64,000 bases of DNA from Ctena decussata (GCA_963989385.1 OZ022502.1:9129001-9193000); one strand, 5' to 3'. Counted from the first letter of the stretch, positions 32,301 through 41,167 are shown. Notes: generated by a model from the letters alone, not told the origin. Numbers and translations are program-made.

Positions 32301-34151
32301 TATTTTATGATTATTTCCATCATCAAAACAAAAGTGGATATTGTTCTTGATACACCTCAAAATCCATAGCACCCATATATATGAGCCATCAAGTCATTTT
32401 ATTTTGCCCCCGCATCATATGATGCCGGGGGCATATAGTGTTCCGGTTGTGCGTACGTGTGTACGTCCATACATCTGTACGTACGTCCGTACGTCCGTCC
32501 GTACGTACGTGATCCTGTTAGACTCAGGTTAACATTTTTGTAAGAGGTAGAGTTCAGGGTTCTTATTATTGTAGCAACCTGAAATTATGTATGGGGATAT
32601 ATATTAATAAGTACAACAAGAATACACAAGAATCAGGGTATGACGATCCATATGTCACGGTCCACTGACTTCGGACTAAGGCTAATTTTGCAAGGTTAAG
32701 AATTTTGTAAGAGCTATATTTCAGGGTTTCTATTATTGTAGCACCTTGAAATTTTGTATGCGGATTTATGTCTATAAGTACAACAAGAATGTGCAAGAAT
32801 TAGGGCAGAATAATCCATATGTCACAGTCCACTGACTTCGGACTTTAGCCAAATTTGCAAGATTAAGATTTTTGTAAGAGGTATATTTTAGAGTTCCTAT
32901 TATTGTACTTGAAATTTTGTATGAGGATTAATATCTATAAGTACAACAGGAATTTACAAGAATCAGGTACCAGTACCTTAATCAAGGCACCAATTAACTC
33001 AAAGCACTAGGCGGGGGCATCTGTGTACTATGGACACATTTCTAGTTACATGAAGAAATACCTTAATGTGTTTTCGACAAATTCACATCGGTTTTATCGA
33101 GCATATTACAACTAAATATTTACATTATCAGTGTAGAGCTCTCTGTTAACCCAATTAGGTGATGCGGGCGTCAATGTTGTTTAAAAGTCAATAATTACAT
33201 TGTATCACGCGCTTCAGAGTGACAGCTCATCTCACTAACTAGCACGTGAAATCTACAACATTCCATGTACTTGAATGGCTAGTAAACATTGAGTGACAGC
33301 TCGCTACGCCTACTTGCACGCAAAATCTACAGCAGGAGGTGGAATTTACTGGCAGGCAGTGACAATGCGGCTGTTCCAAACTATTGCTAAATTCGGCCGG
33401 TAATGTTTTTTAAACAATCTTTATATATGTATTTCTTAATTTTGTTTATCTTTTTATTGATCAAAAGCATCGTTTAATAATATAAATATAAGGAATGAAT
33501 GTTATTTTTTAAACGTTTACTGAAGTATAAACTACATCGGGTCACGAGCAAAGTTTAAACATTCATTCCTTAAATACATGTAATGCGTATGTTGTCTGAA
33601 TTTCTCTACTTCGGATTAAAAGTCTGAAAGTTTGTATTTAGTCGCTTGACTTAGTAATTCATTCATTCACGGACCGCGTAATATGAAACTTGGCTTTATC
33701 GAAGTTCAGATCTCCCGGTGCGAGCGTCCAGTGCGGTCATAAAGTAACCGGATATTGTAGAATCTAAAATATGCTGATTGATGATACCGATACTGGTCAC
33801 ATATGCTTTAGTACATGTTTTCTTTCAATGTCCACCCTAGTTTAATTCTTATTATTCTTACAGCAAGTTCGAGCGGGCTGTCTTTTTCAATCCGATTCTT
33901 CAGAAGAAGCTTCAAGCCCTAACTCGTCTTCCGATTCATCTGACTCGCTGGACGATAAGTACCAGTGCAGGCGTGATAGCGGGATGGCCGAAAGTTTGTC
34001 AGCGTCAGAAGATATGGATTTATCACTGAGTAACATGTCATTTCGACAGGCATCAACAGAAAGCGATGTCTTTCTTCCATGGTCTGAGCAGGATGATCAC
34101 GAAAAGAGACGGAAAGCACTCAAAAGACAGAGATCATCTGAATCAGATTAA
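10395..34151 (+). CDS. Death-fold / NB-ARC / TPR signalling protein (10 exons)
   Basis: I assembled ten exons: 10395-10478, 12563-12878, 13805-13913, 18320-18447, 20868-20974, 22752-22886, 23922-25231, 26405-26580, 29357-29532 and 33864-34151. All have AG/GT borders and phases that fit without a shift (2829 nt, 942 aa). Residues 1 to about 100 look like a death-effector-type fold. NB-ARC motifs follow in order: P-loop GQGGMGKTT (139-147), Walker B TIILLD (216-221), LVTSR (252-256) and GNSPLA (309-314). Then come a winged-helix-like segment and TPRs at about 480-790, ending in a Ser/Asp-rich tail. By family this is an Apaf-1/NLR-like oligomerising ATPase for apoptosis or immunity. The domain order is seen directly; the function is inferred. 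5' untranslated exons were not found. Confidence 0.85.
10479..12562. other. Intron 1 of the NB-ARC gene
   Basis: Holds a family A MITE at 11358-11593 and AT-rich sequence. Two short inverted or repeated CTCCACTCACACTC motifs occur at 11650-11825. No additional exon is supported. Confidence 0.6.
11358..11593. mobile_element. MITE family A, copy 6
   Basis: Full-length copy in intron 1, with GAGCCGCGACACGAG and GTGTCGCGGCTC ends. Confidence 0.85.
12563..12878 (+). CDS. NB-ARC gene exon 2 (rest of death-fold domain)
   Basis: The acceptor ATTGCAG follows a T-rich tract and the donor is AAAG|GTATAA, leaving phase 1. The pattern LRSSDDPMDLFAVLENN resembles the helix 2-3 region of death effector domains. 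The exon ends with IGRRREMVDIQKSL, the usual linker entering an NB-ARC domain. Confidence 0.8.
12879..13804. other. Intron 2 of the NB-ARC gene
   Basis: No repeat recognised with confidence. An open stretch at 13209-13541 is AT-rich, has no splice-compatible phase with its neighbours and is treated as noise. Confidence 0.5.
13805..13913 (+). CDS. NB-ARC gene exon 3 (P-loop)
   Basis: Acceptor TTTTAG, donor CAA|GTAAGA, phase 1 in and 2 out. Encodes IWICGQGGMGKTTLANEV, a textbook NB-ARC nucleotide-binding loop. Confidence 0.85.
13985..14055. repeat. Hairpin, MITE family C fragment
   Basis: Imperfect palindrome around ATTAGAACC...GGTTCT, related to the hairpins at 19927-20004 and 63700-63750. 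Sequence after the adjacent family A MITE (CCTAAAAATCCCAACTCACCTGGAGC) matches the family C end, so the family A element probably inserted into a family C copy. Confidence 0.5.
14093..14327. mobile_element. MITE family A, copy 7
   Basis: Near full-length copy; the first base of the left end is changed and the right end reads GTCGTGGCTC. Confidence 0.8.
16457..16640 (+). pseudogene. Retroelement protein fragment
   Basis: An open stretch encodes SRKFYRRCNELVSRLN followed by GLSEPEFYDDLVYKFKKIRG. I recognise this pattern (RKFYRR-x-E-L-V, GLSEPEFYGDLVYKF) as the C-terminal part of a reverse-transcriptase-type protein common in mollusc genomes. It is short, lacks the catalytic region and lies in an intron, so it is a decayed fragment rather than a gene. 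Confidence 0.45.
17643..17752. mobile_element. Short MITE built of GACGTC repeats
   Basis: About 110 bp with inverted ends TCCCAGCGGGCACATGACGT and ACGTCATGTGCCTGCTGGGA. The interior is about ten copies of the palindromic hexamer GACGTC or a one-base variant, spaced by 5-8 bp. Confidence 0.75.
17997..18213. mobile_element. MITE family A, copy 8 (diverged)
   Basis: Left end degraded (GCTGCACGAC), right end GTGTCGCGGCTC. The central AGCTCCATGTGGACAG block is shared with the outer copy at 9480-9520, suggesting a subfamily. Ends about 105 bp before exon 4. Confidence 0.7.
18320..18447 (+). CDS. NB-ARC gene exon 4
   Basis: Acceptor TTCTATAG, donor TCAG|GTATAA, phase 2 in and 1 out. Encodes a helical stretch (DVAADVAREMLMAMQEY) between the P-loop and Walker B. 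Confidence 0.75.
18541..19575. mobile_element. Tandem-repeat element with GCCCCCGCC ends
   Basis: The left edge TGCCCCCGCC and right edge GGCGGAGGCAT are complementary with one mismatch. The interior has four to five units of about 130-170 bp (GGGAGTTATGGCCC, ACTTCATTTTGTAT, ACACAGGTATATAAT), then a 39-nt poly-C and (CA)n tract. Same plan as the element at 32403-33040 and probably a relative of 3188-5771. Confidence 0.65.
19352..19405 (+). repeat. Poly-C followed by (CA)n
   Basis: An uninterrupted C run of about 39 bases followed by a CA dinucleotide repeat. Length is likely polymorphic and error-prone. Confidence 0.9.
19866..20065. mobile_element. Hairpin MITE, family C
   Basis: Inverted arms with a central perfect palindrome at 19927-20004 (TTGTGACCCCTCATCTGAAC and complement around TCTCGACGAGA). 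The outer arms carry CTAGATAA and TTATCTAG. The same AATAAAGAAAATTAT block recurs at 63773. Confidence 0.7.
20585..20810. mobile_element. MITE family A, copy 9
   Basis: Slightly shortened copy; right end GTGTCGCAGCTC. It ends 57 bp before exon 5. Confidence 0.8.
20868..20974 (+). CDS. NB-ARC gene exon 5 (Walker B)
   Basis: Acceptor TATTGTAG, donor ACT|GTGAGT, ending in phase 0. Encodes TETIILLDSIEDSL, the Walker B strand. A family B MITE begins about 10 bp after the donor. Confidence 0.8.
20985..21201. mobile_element. MITE family B, copy 2
   Basis: Starts GGTGAAGTCGGGTAAATTCGGACAGC-like and ends with its complement. The central palindrome is ACGGCTGATTATAAGCCGTC. Confidence 0.75.
21254..21573 (+). 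repeat. 59-bp direct repeat (two copies)
   Basis: The block starting AATATGTTCTATAAAAGGGT and ending AGAACTGAAAAC occurs at 21254-21312 and 21515-21573 with almost no change, 261 bp apart. It may be a local duplication. Confidence 0.7.
22138..22660 (+). pseudogene. LINE 3'-end remnant split by a MITE
   Basis: Two pieces (22190-22260 and 22505-22660) encode the C-terminal tail of the same non-LTR element seen in reverse at 35346-38020: a KGKRRRGR-type basic stretch, then WTGMDFAS and PQRPFNVTG. A family A MITE separates them, so the MITE landed in an already resident LINE fragment. Confidence 0.6.
22266..22501. mobile_element. MITE family A, copy 10
   Basis: Full-length copy inserted in a LINE remnant in intron 5. 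Confidence 0.85.
22752..22886 (+). CDS. NB-ARC gene exon 6 (sensor 1)
   Basis: Acceptor TATTTAAG, donor CCT|GTAAGT, phase 0 at both ends. Encodes VKLLVTSRTEIQKF, the NB-ARC LVTSR sensor strand, followed by the L-x-PL-x-ED-A-x-LL pattern of the ARC region. Confidence 0.85.
22937..23172. mobile_element. MITE family A, copy 11
   Basis: Full-length copy beginning 50 bp after the exon 6 donor. Confidence 0.85.
23338..23373 (+). repeat. (ATT)n microsatellite
   Basis: About twelve ATT units. Confidence 0.9.
23922..25231 (+). CDS. NB-ARC gene exon 7 (ARC, winged helix, TPRs)
   Basis: This 1310-nt exon runs from TTCCAG to CAGAG|GTTAGA. It starts with the GNSPLA motif and the ARC helices, continues through a winged-helix-like segment (KYSYDSLDEKHKTYLL) and a helical linker, and then has TPR-type repeats such as FNALGNIYYKLKNFGQSLKY. 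Confidence 0.9.
25232..26404. other. Intron 7 of the NB-ARC gene
   Basis: Begins with a CT-rich microsatellite (25243-25290) and a T-rich tract. Contains an inverted pair of TTTCTAACGG...CCGTTAAAAACC motifs (25850-25925). No exon seen. Confidence 0.5.
26405..26580 (+). CDS. NB-ARC gene exon 8 (TPR)
   Basis: Acceptor TTACGTCAG, donor CCAG|GTACAT, phase 2 in and 1 out. Encodes a kinesin-light-chain-like TPR: MGKYDEAIADAKEAVKL then IYGENHSLVTDAYYSVA. Confidence 0.85.
27677..27911. mobile_element. MITE family A, copy 12
   Basis: Full-length copy in intron 8. Confidence 0.85.
29101..29252. repeat. 150-bp nearly perfect hairpin
   Basis: Arms of about 70 bp starting GAATCTTACATTCGTGCTCC pair almost without mismatch around ATGCTCGGCAAAGCCTCGCAT. 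It is a foldback insertion lying 105 bp before exon 9. Confidence 0.75.
29357..29532 (+). CDS. NB-ARC gene exon 9 (helical)
   Basis: Acceptor TTTTTTTCAG, donor CAGG|GTAATA, phase 1 in and 0 out. Encodes two amphipathic helices (KQAYAVCIEIEKQIRDGSK and onward) consistent with the last TPR. Confidence 0.8.
29912..30128. mobile_element. MITE family A, copy 13 (internal deletion)
   Basis: Ends are intact (GAGCCGCGAC, GTGCTGCGGCTC). About 20 bp of the usual GGGCGGATGCCCAGGCTGAT block is missing. Confidence 0.8.
30652..30886. mobile_element. MITE family A, copy 14
   Basis: Near full-length copy in intron 9. Confidence 0.85.
30928..31180. mobile_element. 250-bp inverted-repeat element
   Basis: The left part (AGAACGGATTGACATGGG, GCTGTTTGATC) and right part (GATCAAACAGC, CCCATGTCAGTCCGTTCT) are complementary over about 100 bp with indels. 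It resembles a MITE with a single copy in the window. Confidence 0.6.
32190..32275 (-). repeat. tRNA-derived SINE-like segment
   Basis: On the minus strand there is an A-box-like TGGCGCAGTGG and a B-box-like GAGTTCGATCC about 40 bp apart, as in a tRNA-type RNA polymerase III promoter. The flanking arms do not close a clean acceptor stem, so a SINE head or tRNA relic is more likely than a working tRNA gene. Confidence 0.45.
32403..33040. mobile_element. Tandem-repeat element with GCCCCCGC ends
   Basis: The left edge TTGCCCCCGC has a small palindrome CATCATATGATG; the right edge is GGCGGGGGCAT. After a (GTACGTCC)n tract come three units of about 165-170 bp (marker TTTTGTAAGAG, CTTGAAATTTTGTATG). 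Both edges match the element at 18541-19575, including TATGGACACAT beyond the right end. Confidence 0.65.
33864..34151 (+). CDS. NB-ARC gene exon 10 (Ser/Asp-rich tail and stop)
   Basis: Acceptor TTCTTACAG, phase 0, TAA stop at 34149-34151. Encodes a 95-residue Ser/Asp/Glu-rich, probably disordered tail (SDSSEEASSPNSSSDSSDS) with a basic end (KRRKALKRQR) that could be a nuclear localisation signal. Confidence 0.75.
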   Translation, partial: QVRAGCLFQSDSSEEASSPNSSSDSSDSLDDKYQCRRDSGMAESLSASEDMDLSLSNMSFRQASTESDVFLPWSEQDDHEKRRKALKRQRSSESD

Positions 34152-35345
34152 AAAAGTAGCTGCATCGGATAAGTTATCTAGTACAGTGAAGCAGATTATG
34201 TGAATCCGGTTCACTATTTAGAATACTTCAGCCATTCGTCGAACCTGATTAGGTGTTGATCTGCTTAATCCTTACATTTTACATTGATTAACCTTCATTT
34301 CGAGTGGGGCCTTAATGTGTACAACTGTGAGGCCGGGATGCCCTTTCATATATTGAGTCAAGATGTTCTGGCTCGTTTGTATTTATGCTATTCGATGAGA
34401 CTGTGGTAGGGCTGTCAATTCTAAAATTGTTTTCATCAACTTTATCATTTGCGTTTTGCAGAGTATATGAAGGCTGAGCTGGTAATTTTTCAAGAGTTAT
34501 GTGAGAAGTGTTGTAGCAGTTTACAACACTACATTCGCTGAATATGTTTTGAAGGATGTCAAACATGCACTCTGTTGTTATGCTTTGAGCAACTATGTCC
34601 CTAGACTCGCTGTCCTAATTGACAAAAATTGGTCTGCGCGCACTACCGCTGTAGTTTTGATAAGAAAAGCGGTTCCAGGCTTTGTTCGGCTTGTGACTAT
34701 TACGAAATGTGTTTGAATTCCGAAATGTGTTCGAACCATGGTTTTGTTTGGGCGGGACTGTGCATTGAGTATTGATGTTGCGAACAAGCGTGCTTGTTCC
34801 GGAAAACTAAAGGGTTATTGGATCAGGATAAAAAATCAGTTTGAATTCACTAGACGCTGTGATAAAGGAATCATGATTTCTATGAAAATAATATCACAGC
34901 TCTGACAGATATTCCTGATAACAAACAGGTTGACTTTGTATGTCTCAGTATCTCGCGCAGGATTACCCTGTAAACCATTCTTTCGAAGTGTATTGATAAA
35001 GCTATATGAATGAATAATATAACTCATGCATTCTCCCAATACTCGATTGCGGCTGCCTCATATGGGGGCGTTGCACATATAGCTGCATTCTCAGATTATA
35101 AAAACTTTAGAAAAAGGCAGCGAGATTATGACTACATGCCGATATACTAACCTATTCAGAGTTAATGTTCAAAGAACTAATGTGGTTGACTTTCCCTAAA
35201 CTGATGCAATACCATACTTGTACTACGGTATATAAGGATTTAAATGGTCTCGATGCCCTTGAGTACTTTAGCGATATATTCACGAAGATTTCAATGGTCC
35301 ATAGTCGAAACTTACGTTCCGTAGATAATGATTTGTTAAGGATAC
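34152..35345. other. 3' flank of the NB-ARC gene
   Basis: Probable 3' untranslated region followed by intergenic DNA. No clear AATAAA close to the stop. Apart from the minus-strand frame listed separately, nothing is supported. Confidence 0.4.
34312..34618 (-). CDS. Possible last exon of a minus-strand gene
   Basis: An open frame on the minus strand of about 100 codons starts just after an acceptor-like TCAATTAG and ends in TAA at 34312. The encoded tail is Ser/Asn/Asp-rich (SNSINTNEPEHLDSIYER) with an earlier Cys-containing part (NIFSECSVVNCYNTSH). It lies 160 bp beyond the stop codon of the NB-ARC gene and would converge on it. No family recognised; it may be chance. Confidence 0.25.
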
Positions 35346-38020
35346 CAATTCTATCTATTCTATTCTATCCCATAACCTTACTAGGTCGTTGGGGCACCAC
35401 AGATGACTTCCAAACAATCCCTTTCCCCTTGTCCTGGCTTCAGCTGCTCTAGTTGAGCTGGCAAAACCCATTCCTGCCCACTCCTTGATATTGTCTTCCA
35501 ACCTCTTCTTCTGTCTACCTCTTCTTCTTTTTCCTTTCACTGTGCCCTGAAAAATTGTCTTTGCTAAACCAGAAGACCTTGAGACGTGGCAAAATCACCT
35601 TAGTTTCCGCTTCTTGACCAGCGTCAGGAGTTCACCATATTCTCCAATGGCTGCTTGGATCTTCCTGCGAACCTCCCCATTGGTTATATGGTCCTTGTAC
35701 GAAATTTTCAGTAACCTTCGGTAGCATCTCATCTCAAAGGCCTGCGTTCTTTTCTCTAACTCTGCTGTCAAGGTCCACGATTCACAGGCATACAGAAATA
35801 TGGAAATGACAAGGGAGCGCATAAATATCACATTTGATCCAAGAGATATGTTGTTATCTCTCCAAATTGGTTTCAACTTGGTAAGAGCTGAAGTGGCTTG
35901 TGCAATCTTTGAGAGAACCTCCTGTTTTGAGCCCTCATCTGAGACAACTGCTCCAAGGTATTTAAAGCTGCTTACAGTACCCAGCTTCTGCCCCTTTACC
36001 TTGATCTCCCTCTGGATGCCATCTGCGCTGTTTGTCATCAGTTTGGTCTTCTCAGCACAGATCTCCATCTTATATCTTGTGCAGGTTTGGTCGAGACTTT
36101 CAACTAGAGATTCTAGTTCCTGCTCTTCCTCAACTAGAGCGTCTATGTCATCGTTAAACCGCAGATTGGTAATGTTTCTGCCGCCTATGCTAACCTTTCC
36201 GTCATGTTCTTCCAGAGCATCATACATGATCCGATCGAGAAAAATGTTGAAGACGGTGGGTGACAGAAGACATCCGTGTCTTACTCCAACTGTTGTTCTG
36301 AACCATTCTCCTGTGCTGCCATTTATCAGCCTTGTCGTATAGCTGCTCAATGGTGCGAACTAGATTTGCACTGATATTGTACTTCCGCATGGTGGCCCAT
36401 AAGGCTGCATGCCATACCCTGCCAAAGGCTTTTTTGAAATCAATGAAGACATGGTACAGATTCTGCTGATGTTGGAGATACTTTTCACACAGGATTCTAA
36501 GGTTGAAGATCTGTTCTGTGGTACTCCTTCCTGCTCGGAACCCAGCCTGTTCCTCGGCGATTATCTCTTCGGCTTGTGGTTTAAGCCTATTCAAGATGAC
36601 TTTCAGCATGACTTTGCTTGAATGACTGATGAGGCTGTTGGTTCTGTAGTTCTGGCAGAGCTGTAGGTTGCCTTTTTAGGGAGCGTAATAATCAGCGACT
36701 GAGTCCATGGGGTAGGCCATTCTCCTGTTCTCCAGATCCTGTTACAGATATCTGTTAAAACATCAATCATGGTCTCCCCGCCAGCTTGAACAAGTTCTGC
36801 TGGTATATTTTCAACTCCGGAAGATTTCCCCTTCTTTAGTGCTGCTACTGCAATCTCAACTTCCTCACGAAGGATCGGTTGTTGATCTTCTTCTGGGGGC
36901 TGATTGCAGTCCAGAACTGCATTGACACCGTAAGTTTCATGATTGTATAGTTCTGAGCAATATTCTGTCCATCTGCTGAGAATTTCTTGTTCTCTGTAAG
37001 GCATTTCCCAGACTTTTCCTGGATAGTTGTGGATCTACCCTGTTCCTCTGAAGTTAGATCCTTCACCAGCCGGTATGCTTTCTTGCTGTTGTTTTGTTCA
37101 GGCAAGTTTCAATCTCCTCGCACTGACTAGCTATCCAGTCCTCCTTCGGTTTCTTCACTGCCTTTTGAATCCTCTTGTTTGCTTCCCTGTATTCTTCTGC
37201 TCCTCCTGCTTCATACCTCTTCTTCTTCAAATTTCTCCTCTCATCACAGAGTTCGAGAACATCTCTGTTGACCCAGGGCTTTTTCCTGCGACGTTCCTTC
37301 CCAAGTATCTCACTGGCTGCCTCAGCCACTACTGTATTGTAGGTGGTAATCATGGTATCTATGTCCATGCCATCATCCCTCAGACCAATGAGTGGTGCAA
37401 ATTTCCCGACTATTGTTGTTTGAAAAGTGCATGCCACATCTGGGTCCCTTAGCTTCTCAAGATCAAACTTTAGTCTTGGCTGGGTTGGCTTTCTAGCCTT
37501 TTTCAGACGAACTCGGAAGGTCATCATCACCAAGTCATGGTCACTTCCTATGTCTGCTCCAGGAAAACTCCTTGTTCTATGGATGTTGACTCCTGATCGG
37601 AAGCGCTTCCTCGCCAAGATGTAATCAATCTGATTGTGGTGTTTCCCATCTGGACTGTGCCATGTCTATCGTCTTGATGGTTTGTGAGGGCCAAGGGTGT
37701 TTGTCAATACTAGGCTGTTACAGGTTGCAAACTCTAGAAGTCTGAGGCCTCTCTCATTTGTCTCGACATTGCAGTAGGGTCCACAAACGTTTTCCCAGTC
37801 TGCCTGTGCATCCTTTCCAACTTTAGCAATTTCAATCCCCTTGTACAACCAGAATGTCCTTCTTGGGTGTTTGGTCTATGATTTCCTGGAGTTGCTGGTA
37901 GAAGTGTTCTACCTCATTGTCGCCATGCCCAGATGTTGGTGCATAAACCTGTATGATGGTGATGTTGAAAGGAGCTGCTCTCAGGCGAATTGAAATCAGT
38001 CTGCTGTAGACAGGATACCA
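35346..38020 (-). pseudogene. Decayed non-LTR retrotransposon (LINE)
   Basis: Several broken frames line up as one element on the minus strand. They are the APE-type endonuclease (about 38010-37063, with the GSDHDLV motif), a linker and the reverse transcriptase (37004-35595). The RT keeps FIDFKKAF (motif A), GVRHGCLLSP and, at the catalytic site, FNDD in place of FADD. A basic C-terminal tail KGKRRRGRQKKR lies near 35500. A short ATTCT-type repeat at 35346-35372 may be the 3' tail. Frameshifts and the altered FADD neighbour show it is inactive. The clade is probably RTE- or L1-like. Confidence 0.75.
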
Positions 38021-38026
38021 ATATCT

Positions 38027-38161
38027 AGAACCAAATGTTATGAAAATTCCTTTACTATCTCAGCAGCCAAACTTTTGAATGAAATTCTCCTAAATATTCG
38101 TGCCATCGAAGGACTGAACGGATTTGAAAGGACACTAAGATCCTACTTCTTACGTAACTAA
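38027..38161 (+). pseudogene. C-terminal fragment of a second LINE-type protein
   Basis: Open stretch ending in TAA with the pattern SFTISAAKLLNEILLNIRAI then LNGFERTLRSYFL. This matches the common end of reverse transcriptase ORFs (SF-x-V-A-x-x-x-WN-x-LP-x-x-IR then F-K-x-x-L-K). It abuts the previous element in the opposite direction. Decayed. Confidence 0.5.
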
Positions 38162-38507
38162 AACACTATTAACACTACATTCAGAAATTCTTGTATATAA
38201 AAATCTTCAGTGCGCCTATTAAGGTTAATAGTAAAACTGTTATATATTTTGTTTCGGAACTAGCGCCACGGAGTCCGCCAAACGGAGGCACGCCGTCTGG
38301 AAATTGGCTCCACCACATATCTCCCGGCTCTGGGCTCTAGGCATTACCATGAAACTTGTCTGGACATGGCTGACCAAGTCTGGACGTAATTCAAATATTT
38401 GTGCCAAATTAGGTGTTACTGTGATAACGATAAATATCGAGTCTCTGAGCATTTTTAAACGATGATTTTCCATCTTTTAGATAATATTTTTTTACCAAGA
38501 ACATTTA
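38162..38507. other. No gene recognised
   Basis: AT-rich DNA between a LINE remnant and a family B MITE. Confidence 0.4.
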
Positions 38508-38728
38508 GGGTAGAGTTGGGTGACTTCGTACAATGGGTACATTCGGACATACCATTGCAAACAGTGAAAATCCAGATGAGGCGGCTCATAATGAGCCGTC
38601 TGATCAGGATTTTCACTGTTTGCTCAGTTGTTTTTGTTTTAATGCCAAACAACAGACATATAAAGGAAAAAATGTCACTGTCCGAATTTACCTGCTGTCC
38701 GAAGTTACTCACCTTTACCCTAACTTTT
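38508..38728. mobile_element. MITE family B, copy 3
   Basis: Ends TAGGGTAGAGTTGGGTGACT and its complement; central palindrome GGCGGCTCATAATGAGCCGTC-like. Confidence 0.75.
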
Positions 38729-38887
38729 AAGTTACATTTACGGCCAAATGTTTCCTAGACTTTAAAGTTGTGTTACATGTTGTTTTCTGTACATACCAAT
38801 GTGGCTGTTTTTACTTTTTAAATTGTTGAGGACCATAGTTTAGCTAAGCTCTTGCTTAATATATAGTCCTCCGAAAATAAAGGCATT

Positions 38888-38967
38888 ATTAGTATACTTA
38901 ACGACAAAGGTTCTGCGCGGATGTTAATTTAACATCCGCGCAGAAATTTTGTCCTTAAGTATATTAT
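38888..38967. repeat. Hairpin, about 80 bp
   Basis: Inverted arms TATACTTAACGACAAA and TTTGTCCTTAAGTATA enclose a perfect core TCTGCGCGGATGTTAA and its complement. Confidence 0.65.
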
Positions 38968-39272
38968 CATTATTACTTTATTTATCAAAATGTTCTATTT
39001 GGCATTTAAGCATGACACATGCAGCAAAAGCCTGCCTTATTTAGATCATATTGCTTTTTTTTATTCTAAATCTGGCAAATCAGCCAATTCTTGCCTAATT
39101 TAGAACCTAAATATTAATTTTCATTAATTAATGCTTTATTTTAGACTTTTATGACTGTATAATAAAATCTTTGAAACTACCCTCTTACTGTTCTTATTTT
39201 ACTTTTATACAGCACAGTTTCAGTAGCCTAGTGGATCATGTCAGCCCATGTTTTAAATTTGAATACCGACTT

Positions 39273-39508
39273 GAGCCGCGACACGACAAAACCAACAATG
39301 TGGTCGTGCGCCCAGCGAAGACTCAGATCAGCCTGGGCAGCCGCCATGTTTGATCAGACTCTTTGTTAAGTGCTCAAAGGGTAGCTAAGTGTCTAAGCTA
39401 CGTCCATGCGGACAGCGAAGACTCTGATCAGACTGGGCGGATGCCCAGGCTGATCTGAGTCTGCGCTGGGCGCACAACCACTTTGTTGGTTTTGTCGTGT
39501 CGCGGCTC
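39273..39508. mobile_element. MITE family A, copy 15
   Basis: Full-length copy with intact ends. Confidence 0.85.
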
Positions 39509-39526
39509 AAATTTATTTTAGCTCAC

Positions 39527-39960
39527 CTGAGCCATAGCCTCAGTGTGAACTTTTGTGATAAGTCAATGTCTGTCGTGCGTCATCCGTCGTCCGTCGTCAG
39601 CAATTGGTTTCAAACGACAACTCCTTCTAAACCGCAGGTTGGATTTTGACCAATCTTGGCAGGAATGAACCTTATATTGCCTTCTTCGATATGTTTACAA
39701 CGGGTTTCAGTCCATTGCATAACTATGTAAAATTAGCTAGAAAAAGATTTTGGAATGAAAACTTTGAAAATCGTCTCGTCTAAAACCTCAAGGCCTAGAA
39801 CCTTGATACGTTGTGGCTAAAAATGGCATTGGGCTGGGGATCACATATCTCTAAATAGGCTTATATAGAGAAAACATTAAAAAAATCTTATCTAAATCGC
39901 TGGTCCTGGAGCCTTGATACGGCCGTTTGCCAGAAATCTCGATATGGTAGAGTTATGCTA
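39527..39960 (+). repeat. AGCTCACCTGAGC-type mollusc repeat
   Basis: Begins AGCTCACCTGAGCCATAGCC, followed by a CGTCATCCGTCGTCCGTCGT tract and the AACTCCTTCTAAACCGC block. I recognise this as a repeat abundant in bivalve genomes. The right border is uncertain. Confidence 0.55.
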
Positions 39961-40374
39961 ACTGACTGCACTCGAAAATACATTTATAGTGATGAAGGGC
40001 TATAAGACCAAAATAAAACCTTATAAAGTCTTATTCTACCCTACTCTGCGTGATGATTCCGCCAATGTTTACGGGCGCCCGTAAAAATAATGGGAAATGG
40101 ACTGGCAGCTACTTGCCAGGTATTCTACCGTAAAATCTACGGAACTTTTTTACAGTGCACTACAACATCGGAACTCGGAAATGCAACACCTTGTTGAGCT
40201 TATAGAGCGGCAACGCCACGTGGCAACACAGTCACATGGCAGTGAAGATTGTATGACGGTGTAGCCCTAGCCGGGGTCGTTTGAAGAGAGGAGGTCTGCG
40301 ATTATTGATGTTGTTTCTTATCAGCGGGACTATCGACAGACGCATGGAGCCCTGATCTATATATACGTTTAACA

Positions 40375-40468
40375 AGGGAGGTAATAAATGCGGTACGTAG
40401 GCTGTCCTACGTACCGCATTTATTACCTCCTGTCCTACGTACCGCATTTATTACCTCCTTTGTTAAAG
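40375..40468. repeat. Palindrome plus partial tandem copy
   Basis: The arm AGGTAATAAATGCGGTACGT and its complement form a hairpin at 40378-40436; the right arm is then repeated once more to 40460. Confidence 0.7.
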
Positions 40469-40479
40469 ATATACATTTC

Positions 40480-40545
40480 CAATGCGATTTATTCCGTAAA
40501 ACCTTTCTGTTCTATTCCGTTCAGTTCCGAAAAATACCAAAGGCC
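40480..40545. repeat. Fragment of the 6.6-8.4 kb inverted-repeat family
   Basis: ATGCGATTTATTCCGTAAAA followed by TTCCGTTCAGTTCCG parallels 6926-6980. A nearby TTTACGGGCGCCCGTAAA (40068-40085) parallels 7168-7186. Confidence 0.5.
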
Positions 40546-40602
40546 TTGTAAATTTATCGTAACAAGTTTTACAAAGTCTAATGAGTTGATTACACACCCG
40601 CC

Positions 40603-40604
40603 GC

Positions 40605-40635
<31 letters not shown>

Positions 40636-40640
40636 ACAAA
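40603..40640 (+). repeat. Poly-C followed by (CA)n
   Basis: C run of about 16 followed by CA repeats, the same order as at 19352. Confidence 0.9.
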
Positions 40641-41167
40641 CACATACTGTTCATGTATATTCACAGACAGCATGAACGTTTCAAGGGTTCTTCCGAAAGA
40701 AATCAAAGTTCTTGAAGTTTCTGTTTACATAATTTAGCCTATATAACACTGTCTGGTCTAAAACACTCCCTAAATTAAACTCTTGCTAATGTTACAGCTG
40801 GCAAGAATTCTAGGATACGCGAATAAGTCGGCCCCAAAATGCTATGGAAACATCCGGGTTTCATTCTTTTCTTAAACAATTTTGTGATTCACCAGACTAA
40901 CTCTCAAAAAACCAGTCATATAATACCGTATTTGAAAGTTGCACGTATCTGATTCAGTTAGTTCGTGTACATTACATAAAGAAAAGTCAACAAAGGTACG
41001 TGGTTCTGGCGTGGAAAAATAGCTTAAGGCATGTGCAAAATGCGTGAGCCCAGATCAGCATAATGATGATGATTTAAAAACTTAATGACGCATCAACCCA
41101 CTCGGTCATTTGCGTCAAAAAGGTTGTAAGAGGCTGCTATAAGATGGCTTTGTCCTCTTCCAAAACA

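Larger units (their letters stand above)
29533..33863. other. Intron 9 of the NB-ARC gene
   Basis: A 4.3-kb intron with two family A MITEs, an inverted-repeat element (30928-31180), a tRNA-derived SINE-like piece (32190-32275) and a tandem-repeat element (32403-33040). Confidence 0.6.
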
